Source: Chloroflexota bacterium
Lineage (GTDB): Bacteria; Chloroflexota; Limnocylindria; QHBO01
Length of the DNA stretch: 10,478 bases
NCBI GenBank assembly: GCA_005880165.1
Contig: VBJP01000010.1
Location: 1 to 10,478 of the forward strand
Direction: 5' to 3'
Shown here: piece by piece, positions 5,406 through 10,478 of the stretch
How the letters are laid out: every line of letters starts with the position of its first letter
How positions within the stretch are numbered: position 1 is the stretch's first letter
Translations under genes and position numbers: made by a program
The notes under the pieces: generated by a model
Seen by the model: the letters and a program-made list of their open reading frames with translations, nothing else
Databases searched by the model: none
Told to the model about the DNA's origin: nothing

Positions 5406-7477
5406 AGCCCACCACAGCCGACAAGATTCGCAACGTCGCGCTCATCTCCCACGGTGGCGCCGGCAAGACGAGCCTCGCGGAAGCGATGCTCTTCGATGCC
5501 GGCGCGATCCCGCGGCTGGGGAGCGTCGATGCCGGCACCGCGGCCCTCGACTGGGACCCGGACGAGCAGAAACGCAAGCAGAGCATCAACCTGGCGATCG
5601 GGTCGCTCGAGCATGAGGAGGTGCGGATCACGATCGTCGACACGCCGGGCTACGCCGACTTCCAGTCCGACGTCATCGAAGCGCTGGCAGCGGTGGACGC
5701 GGCGATCGTGGTGGTCGACGCCAGTGCCGGGGTCGAAGTGGGGACGGACGAGGTGTGGCGGCTGGCGGATGCGCGAAGGCTGCCGCGCTTCGTGTTCATC
5801 AACAAGATGGACCGCGAGAACGCCAACTACGACGCGGTCCTCGACCAGCTCAAGGCCGCCTTCGGGCCCAAGATCGCGCCTGTCTACCTGCCCATCGGCT
5901 CCGCCGACGGGTTCCGCGGCTACATCGACGTGATCGAACAGCACGCCACCGTCTACGAGGCGGGCAAGCCCGCGGAGGTCCCCATCCCCGACGAGCTGGA
6001 GGGCATCGAGCATTCGCGGCGTGACGCGCTGGTGGAGGCCGCGGCCGAAGCCTCCGACGAGCTCATGGAGAAGTACCTCGAGGGCGAGGACCTGTCGGAC
6101 GCCGAAATCGAGGCCGCGCTGCACAAAGGCACCCGCGAGGGCAGCGTGGTGCCGGTCTTCGTCGGCAGCGCCCTGAAAAACATCGGCATCCGCGAGCTGA
6201 CGAGCATGATCGCGCGGCACGTTCCCTCCCCGGCGGAGGTGGGGTCACGCACGTCGGTCGACGGCAAGCCGATCGAGCCGGACCCGAATGCCCCCTTCGT
6301 GGCACAGGTCTTCAAGACCACCGCCGACCCCTTCGTCGGCCGCCTCACCTATTTCCGGGTCTTCTCCGGGACGCTCACGGCGCAGGCTCACCTGTACAAC
6401 GCCAGCCACAAGGTGGAGGAGCGGATCGGGAACATCCTGAGCCTTCTCGGCAAGGACCAGGAGAACGTGCCGCAGGCGGGACCGGGGGACATCGTGGCGG
6501 TTGCCAAGCTGTCGAGCACCCAAACCGGCGACACGCTCGTCGCCGACCGCGCGCACGCGCTCGAGCTGCCGCGCTTCACCTTCCCCAACCCGACCTTGCA
6601 GGTGAGCATCGAGCCGGAGAGCAAGGCGGACCTCGACAAGCTCGGCCAGGCCCTGTCCAGGATGCTCGAGGAGGAGCCCTGCGTTCGGGTCCACCGCGAG
6701 GAAGGGACCGGCGAGACGGTCCTGACCGCCATGGGCGATGCGCACGTCGACGTCATCGTCGACCGCCTGCGGCGCAAATTCGGCGCATCGGTCAAGACCG
6801 GAACACCGCTGGTGCCCTACCGCGAGACGATTCGTCGGCCGGCGAAGATCGACAACCGATTCAAGCGCCAGACCGGCGGTCACGGGCAGTTCGGCCACGT
6901 GGTGATCGAGTTCGAGCCGACCGATTCGGGTACCGGATTTGAGTTCGGCGATCGGATCGTGGGAGGAGCGGTCCCCAAGCAGTACATCCCCGCCGTCGAG
7001 AAAGGCCTGCGGGAGGCGCTGGGTGAAGGCGTCCTGGCCGGCTACCCGATCGTCGACATGAAGGCCACCCTCATCGACGGCTCGTACCACACCGTCGACA
7101 GCTCGGAGATGGCCTTTAAGATCGCCGCCTCGCAGGCGCTGAAACGCGCGTTCCCGGAGGCGGACCCGATCCTCCTCGAGCCGGTGCTCGAGGTTGAGGT
7201 GGTGGTCCCCGATGCGTACATGGGCGACGTGATGGGCCAGATCACCGCCAAGCGCGGCCACGTGCTCGGGATGGACTCCCAGAACGGGATGCAGAGCTTG
7301 AGGGCACAGGTTCCGCAGGCGGAGATGTTCCACTACGCGACCGAGCTGCGCAGCATCACGCAGGGCCGCGGCCGCTTCAGCTGGCGCCTCGACCACTACG
7401 CCGAGGTGCCGCACACCATCGCCGAAAAGGTGATCGCCGTCCACCAGGCCAAGGTGGCTGCGGGCGACCGGCACTAG
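5402..7477 (+). CDS. Elongation factor G-like GTPase (EF-G paralogue)
   Basis: A 691-residue translation-factor GTPase with the full EF-G layout: G domain (about 1-270), domain II (about 290-375), domain III, domain IV with YRETIRRPAKIDNRFKRQTG, and domain V ending in GRGRFSWRLDHYAEVPHTIA. G-motifs: P-loop SHGGAGKT (residues 16-23), switch I with Ser instead of the usual Thr in KRKQSINL (about 61), DTPGYADF (80-87) and NKMD (134-137). Canonical EF-G has AHIDAGKT, RGITI and DTPGHVDF, so this is the EF-G-like paralogue group (as in Thermus EF-G-2 or mycobacterial FusA2) rather than the main translocase; no rpsL, rpsG or tuf genes are adjacent. The DTPGY variant replaces the catalytic-position His with Tyr, which should alter GTP hydrolysis. 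The role of this subfamily is not settled; ribosome-linked function is inferred. It is probably co-transcribed with the adenylyltransferase that starts 6 nt later. Confidence 0.92.
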   Translation: MKPTTADKIRNVALISHGGAGKTSLAEAMLFDAGAIPRLGSVDAGTAALDWDPDEQKRKQSINLAIGSLEHEEVRITIVDTPGYADFQSDVIEALAAVDAAIVVVDASAGVEVGTDEVWRLADARRLPRFVFINKMDRENANYDAVLDQLKAAFGPKIAPVYLPIGSADGFRGYIDVIEQHATVYEAGKPAEVPIPDELEGIEHSRRDALVEAAAEASDELMEKYLEGEDLSDAEIEAALHKGTREGSVVPVFVGSALKNIGIRELTSMIARHVPSPAEVGSRTSVDGKPIEPDPNAPFVAQVFKTTADPFVGRLTYFRVFSGTLTAQAHLYNASHKVEERIGNILSLLGKDQENVPQAGPGDIVAVAKLSSTQTGDTLVADRAHALELPRFTFPNPTLQVSIEPESKADLDKLGQALSRMLEEEPCVRVHREEGTGETVLTAMGDAHVDVIVDRLRRKFGASVKTGTPLVPYRETIRRPAKIDNRFKRQTGGHGQFGHVVIEFEPTDSGTGFEFGDRIVGGAVPKQYIPAVEKGLREALGEGVLAGYPIVDMKATLIDGSYHTVDSSEMAFKIAASQALKRAFPEADPILLEPVLEVEVVVPDAYMGDVMGQITAKRGHVLGMDSQNGMQSLRAQVPQAEMFHYATELRSITQGRGRFSWRLDHYAEVPHTIAEKVIAVHQAKVAAGDRH

Positions 7478-7483
7478 GCCTCC

Positions 7484-8392
7484 ATGAGCGCGAAAGCCGG
7501 CATCCGATTCGCGCCGGATCCGGCGGGGCTCCTCGACCGCGTGGTCGAATGGGCACAGACCGATGCCGGGGTGCGCGCATTGCTCCTGCTCGGGTCGCGG
7601 GCGCGCACGGAGGAACCCGCAGACGAATGGTCCGATATTGACCTGATCATCTTCGTGCCGGACCCGGCCGCCTTCCTGGCCGACGCCTCGTGGCCCGATC
7701 GATTCGGCTCAGTGGCGATCTCGTTCGTGGAGCGAACTGCGCACGGGCGGAGCGAGCGGAGGGTTCTGTATGCGGATGGCACCGACATCGACGTCGTGCC
7801 CGTTGCGATCGACGAGGCGCGAACCGGCCTGCGCGAGCCTGGACCGCTGAGCATGCTGGCTCGGGGACATCGGATTCTCGTGGACAAGGATCGGCTTCTC
7901 GAGGACCTGCCTGCGCTTGTCGCGCGCACAGCCGGCGAAGAGGCACGGCTCGAAGACTGGCCTCCCAGCCCGGTTCCCTTCGAGAACCTGGTCAGCGATT
8001 TCTGGTACCACGCGGTGTGGTCCGCAAGGAAGCTCCGCAGAGGCGAGCTATGGGTTGCCCGCGCGTGCGTGGATGGTTACATGAAGCGGCCGCTGCTGCA
8101 CGTGATCGAGTGGCGCGCCCGCGCGACGATGGATGGCGGCGGCGATCGGTGGTTCGATGGCCGCTTCCTGGAGCGCTGGGCAGATTCGGACACGGTACGG
8201 GCCCTCCGCGAATGCTTTAGCCACTACGACGCGGCAGATCTGGGTCGTGCCCTGGCTGCGACGATGGACCTCTTCCGCCGGCTGGCGACCGATCTCGCCG
8301 TCCGGCTCGAGCTCCCCTACCCCGCCCGGGCGGATGAGGCCGCCACCAAGCTGGTCGCCGAGCTGGTCGAGCCGGTCCGCACCGCCAGCTGA
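7484..8392 (+). CDS. Aminoglycoside 6-adenylyltransferase (ANT(6)/AadK-like) family protein
   Basis: A 302-residue nucleotidyltransferase resembling the streptomycin 6-adenylyltransferase family, which transfers AMP from ATP to streptomycin. The nucleotidyltransferase core has LLGSRARTEEPADEWSDIDL (residues 35-54): G37-S38 plus the metal-binding pair D51-x-D53. A further acidic strand, ADGTDIDVVPV (97-107), probably supplies the third carboxylate. The helical C-terminal half keeps family features: FWYHAVWSARKLRRGELW (173-190), RPLLHVIEW (202-210) and LFRRLATDLAVRLELPYP (263-280). Length matches the family (about 285-300). It starts 6 nt after the EF-G-like stop without a visible Shine-Dalgarno, so it is likely translationally coupled. 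No mobile-element signs flank it, so it is probably chromosomal and ancestral; true drug resistance is unproven, and another substrate is possible. Confidence 0.85.
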   Translation: MSAKAGIRFAPDPAGLLDRVVEWAQTDAGVRALLLLGSRARTEEPADEWSDIDLIIFVPDPAAFLADASWPDRFGSVAISFVERTAHGRSERRVLYADGTDIDVVPVAIDEARTGLREPGPLSMLARGHRILVDKDRLLEDLPALVARTAGEEARLEDWPPSPVPFENLVSDFWYHAVWSARKLRRGELWVARACVDGYMKRPLLHVIEWRARATMDGGGDRWFDGRFLERWADSDTVRALRECFSHYDAADLGRALAATMDLFRRLATDLAVRLELPYPARADEAATKLVAELVEPVRTAS

Positions 8393-8432
8393 GGTCCTGC
8401 CAGTGCTACGCCGCGAATCTCAGCCGCTGCAG

Positions 8433-8472
8433 CGACGCCCCCCGAATCTGCCGGCGGGGCGTCGTCCTCTTG
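8433..8472. terminator. Strong hairpin between convergent genes, likely terminator
   Basis: CGACGCCCC (8433-8441) and GGGGCGTCG (8456-8464) form a perfect 9-bp stem. An inner CCG/CGG can extend it, with a bulged C. On the plus strand it is followed by TCCTCTTGT, a partial U-tract, fitting termination of the adenylyltransferase transcript. In the other direction there is no U-tract, so termination of the minus-strand Clp_N gene is less sure. The rest of 8393-8494 shows no gene. Confidence 0.6.
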
Positions 8473-8494
8473 TGCCAGGCAGTTGAGCGGTCCG

Positions 8495-9220
8495 CTATTC
8501 GGCCGACTGGCCTCGGCCCATCTCAACCAGCACCGCGCTATGCGCGCGATCGAGGTTCACGCCCAGGCTCTGAAGGACTCCCGCCGCGACCCCTTCGCCC
8601 TCGCGAATGAGCCCCAGCAGCAGGTGCTCGGTCCCGACGCCATCGGCTGCGAGATTGCGCGACTCATCGATCGCCAGCTCGAGCACGCGCTTCGCTCGCG
8701 GAGTCAGTCCGATCTCGCCGGTGGGCTGGCTGCCTCCCCGTCCGATGACGAAGGTCACAGCCGTGCGCACCTTTTCGAGGTCCACACCGAGCCGCATCAG
8801 CGCTCGGGCCGCAGCACCGTCGCGTTCGCGGATCAACCCGAGCAGGAGGTGTTCGGTACCCATGTAGTTGTGCTTGAGCCGCTGCGACTCGTCCTGGGCC
8901 AGCGTCAGGGCGCGGCGCGCCCCTTCGGTAAAGGTATCGAAGCGATCCATGCCGGACCGATCGGCGGCCGGCGACCCATCCACGGACGCGGTCTCGAAGG
9001 TGGTGCCGTGAAACCGCCCCACCGCCAACCAGGAGACAAGGGTCATGAACATCGGCACGAGGACCGCCGCGCCCAGCGCCACGATGAGATCAGCGGTCCG
9101 CAGCCCCGGCTCGCCAACGAGAAGCGACCGCGCAAAGAGGATGAGGATCAAAGCTCCGAAGATGGTGAGGAAGGAGCTCACCAGCCCCAAGCCAATGAAC
9201 GGGCGCGGCGCGAAGTCCAC
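8495..9220 (-). CDS. Membrane-anchored protein with two Clp N-terminal repeats, no ATPase
   Basis: A 241-residue protein with two transmembrane segments (about residues 10-34 and 44-67), a short linker, then two Clp_N repeats (about 95-158 and 170-235). Each repeat carries GTEHLLLGLIRE (121-132 and 196-207), and the bridge GLTPRAKRVLELAIDESRNL matches the join in ClpC. In ClpC this region binds substrates and adaptors (for example MecA or phospho-Arg proteins) ahead of two AAA+ rings. Here the protein stops after the second repeat, so it lacks Walker motifs. Short Clp_N-only proteins (ClpS/ClpT-like or decoys) are known, but the membrane anchor is unusual. GTG 9220 directly follows the tyrS TGA, supporting translation from there; an internal Met at residue 91 would give a soluble form starting MDRFDTFTEGARRAL like ClpC. 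Function is inferred only: membrane-side substrate capture or regulation of ClpC. Confidence 0.88.
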   Translation of the reverse strand: MDFAPRPFIGLGLVSSFLTIFGALILILFARSLLVGEPGLRTADLIVALGAAVLVPMFMTLVSWLAVGRFHGTTFETASVDGSPAADRSGMDRFDTFTEGARRALTLAQDESQRLKHNYMGTEHLLLGLIRERDGAAARALMRLGVDLEKVRTAVTFVIGRGGSQPTGEIGLTPRAKRVLELAIDESRNLAADGVGTEHLLLGLIREGEGVAAGVLQSLGVNLDRAHSAVLVEMGRGQSAE

Positions 9221-10478
9221 TCAGCGGACCTCGATTGCTGCGAGGGTTCGCTTGCCGCGGCGCAGGAGCAGCCAGCGCCCGTGCAGCAGGTCGCCACGCG
9301 TGAGCGACGCCACGCCATCGGCCACGCGCCGGTTGTTGACGTACAGCCCACCCTGCGCGATGGCCTGCTTGGCTGAACCTCGGCTCTCGAAAAGGCCCGA
9401 CGCGACCGCGAGGTCGATGAGAGGAGGCAGCTCCTCTCCGGGCTCGACGGTGGTGCGCGGCACCTCCGCGACCGCCGCCTCCATGGTCCGGGCATCCAGG
9501 CTGGCCAGGTCTCCCTCGCCGAACAGCGCCCGCGACGCGGCGACCGCCTCCTCCACGGCCTCCTCGCCGTGCACCAGCGCGGTCAGCTCGCCGGCGAGCG
9601 CAAGCTGAGCCGCTCGCTCCTCAGGGCGTTCCTTGGCGCTTCGCTCGAGCTCCTCGATCTCCTCGTGCGAGCGGAAGCTGAAGACGCGCAACAGCCCGCC
9701 GACGTCGGCATCGGCCTGGTTTAGGAAGTACTGGTAGAACGCGAAAGGACTGCTCACCTCCGGGTCGAGCCATAGGGTCCCCTCGGCGGTCTTGCCGTAC
9801 TTCGAGCCGTCGCTCTTGGTGAGGAGCGGCGTGGCAAGCGCGTGCACGGCCACCCCCTCGACCCGACGAATCAGGTCGACACCAGCGGTCAGGTTCCCCC
9901 ATTGGTCGCTGCCGCCCGTCTGGAGGGTGCACGCGTAGCGGCGGTACAGCTCCAGGTAGTCGAGGGCCTGGAGGATCTGGTAGCTGAATTCGGTGTAGCT
10001 GATCCCTCCCGCGGCCAATCGTGCATCGACCGCCTCCTTGGCCAGCATGCGGCTGACGCTGAAGTGCTTGCCGACATCGCGCAGGAGGTCGATGGCGCGC
10101 ATCGGTCCGGTCCATTCGAGGTTGTTCACCACCCTGGCGGCGTTCTCTCCCTCGAAGGCCAGGTAGCGCTCGACCTGCGGGCGGATCCGGTCGACCCAGG
10201 CAGCCACCACGTCCGTCGTGTTCAGCGAGCGCTCCTCGTTACGTCCGGAAGGGTCACCGATGAGGCCAGTGGCGCCCCCGACCACCGCGATTGGGCGATG
10301 GCCGGCGAGCTGCAGCCGGCGCATGGTGACCAGCTGGACGAGGTTCCCGAAGTGCAGGCTGGGGGCAGTCGGATCGAACCCGCAGTAGAAGACCGCCGAG
10401 CCCGCGGCGAGGGCCTCCCGCAGTGTCCCGGGGTCCGTGCTGTTCGCGATCAGGCCGCGCCAGGTGAGATCCTCGAAC
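9221..10478 (-). CDS. tyrS: Tyrosine--tRNA ligase (class Ic), 5' end cut by window edge
   Basis: Charges tRNA-Tyr with tyrosine using ATP; cytoplasmic homodimer. The frame is open to the right edge (first full codon at 10477), giving 418 residues; comparison with the E. coli enzyme (424) suggests only some 5-10 N-terminal residues are missing. The catalytic domain shows YCGFDPTAPSLHFGNLVQLV (about residues 31-50), containing the HIGH-type motif as HFGN. Also seen are VVGGATGLIGDPSGR, FSYQILQALDYLELY, the tyrosine-site motif QTGGSDQWGN (about 187-195) and the KMSKS equivalent KYGKT (226-230). The C-terminal S4 RNA-binding domain occupies about 351-418 (SRGSAKQAIAQGGLYVNNRR). The KYGKT signature marks the TyrRS group of E. 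coli and Bacillus type. Its stop abuts the GTG of the Clp_N gene with no gap, so the two are one transcription unit. The promoter, and any T-box or other leader, lies outside. Confidence 0.96.
   Translation of the reverse strand, partial: FEDLTWRGLIANSTDPGTLREALAAGSAVFYCGFDPTAPSLHFGNLVQLVTMRRLQLAGHRPIAVVGGATGLIGDPSGRNEERSLNTTDVVAAWVDRIRPQVERYLAFEGENAARVVNNLEWTGPMRAIDLLRDVGKHFSVSRMLAKEAVDARLAAGGISYTEFSYQILQALDYLELYRRYACTLQTGGSDQWGNLTAGVDLIRRVEGVAVHALATPLLTKSDGSKYGKTAEGTLWLDPEVSSPFAFYQYFLNQADADVGGLLRVFSFRSHEEIEELERSAKERPEERAAQLALAGELTALVHGEEAVEEAVAASRALFGEGDLASLDARTMEAAVAEVPRTTVEPGEELPPLIDLAVASGLFESRGSAKQAIAQGGLYVNNRRVADGVASLTRGDLLHGRWLLLRRGKRTLAAIEVR

Noticed and set aside
5336..6220. 294-residue minus-strand frame opposite the EF-G-like G domain
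   Set aside because: Shadow of the GTPase frame; composition is Arg/Val/Asp-rich with no motif.
6245..7474. 409-residue open frame on the minus strand opposite the EF-G-like gene
   Set aside because: It is antisense to a complete conserved GTPase and is rich in His/Arg/Gly/Val with no recognisable domain, the normal shadow pattern in high-GC genes.
7484..8392. Adenylyltransferase as a horizontally acquired resistance cassette
   Set aside because: There is no insertion sequence, attachment site, integrase or visible shift in base composition; the gene sits tightly after the EF-G-like gene, so a resident gene is more likely.
8483..9376. 297-residue plus-strand frame opposite the Clp_N gene and the tyrS end
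   Set aside because: It runs antisense to two conserved proteins and shows no domain; it also overlaps the tail of the terminator region.
1..10478. CRISPR arrays, tRNA or rRNA genes, phage or defence modules
   Set aside because: Reading both strands I found no spaced direct repeats, no tRNA-like cloverleaf, and no nuclease, methyltransferase or toxin domains of known defence systems.

Overview
This is a high-GC bacterial chromosome window made of densely packed housekeeping and accessory genes. I see no transposase, integrase, CRISPR array, rRNA or tRNA gene. Protein content (a yebC-ruvC-ruvA block, an EF-G-like paralogue, an HFGN-type tyrosyl-tRNA synthetase, factor-independent uricase), strong GC bias and frequent GTG starts suit an uncultivated high-GC soil or freshwater lineage. 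My best guess is Chloroflexota (for example a Limnocylindria-like group), at low to moderate confidence and from general resemblance only.

Layout: (1) The window opens inside the 3' half of a plus-strand uricase gene (1-461). (2) It meets, tail to tail and one base apart, a six-gene minus-strand cluster read from about 3800 down to 463: yebC, ruvC, ruvA, a YccU-type CoA-binding protein, a stand-alone cyclic-nucleotide-binding domain protein and a GNAT acetyltransferase. ruvC/ruvA and ruvA/CoA-binding overlap by GTGA. ruvB, the usual partner of ruvA, is not in its usual place. (3) A 144-bp divergent intergenic region (3714-3857) holds the yebC ribosome binding site, a likely yebC promoter and a palindrome. 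(4) Four plus-strand genes follow: an 8-TM membrane protein built from two tandem repeats, a 6-TM membrane protein, an EF-G-like GTPase (with its own TATAAT box and a short Arg-rich upstream reading frame) and an aminoglycoside 6-adenylyltransferase-like protein. (5) A 102-bp intergenic region (8393-8494) carries a strong hairpin between convergent genes. (6) Two minus-strand genes close the window: tyrS (cut at its 5' end by the window edge) and, directly abutting its stop codon, a membrane-anchored protein with two Clp N-terminal repeats but no ATPase.

Functionally the minus cluster joins Holliday-junction processing (RuvA, RuvC) and YebC/TACO1-type translation control with small ligand-binding proteins. 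The plus cluster joins uncharacterised membrane proteins with a translation GTPase and a nucleotidyltransferase related to ribosome-drug-modifying enzymes. The most unusual items are the membrane-tethered Clp_N protein, the perfectly in-register internal duplication in the 8-TM protein and the upstream reading frame coupled to the EF-G-like start. No stretch longer than 300 bases lacks a gene. None of this is a clear new defence or mobile system; the window is mostly ordinary core genome with a few uncharacterised members.
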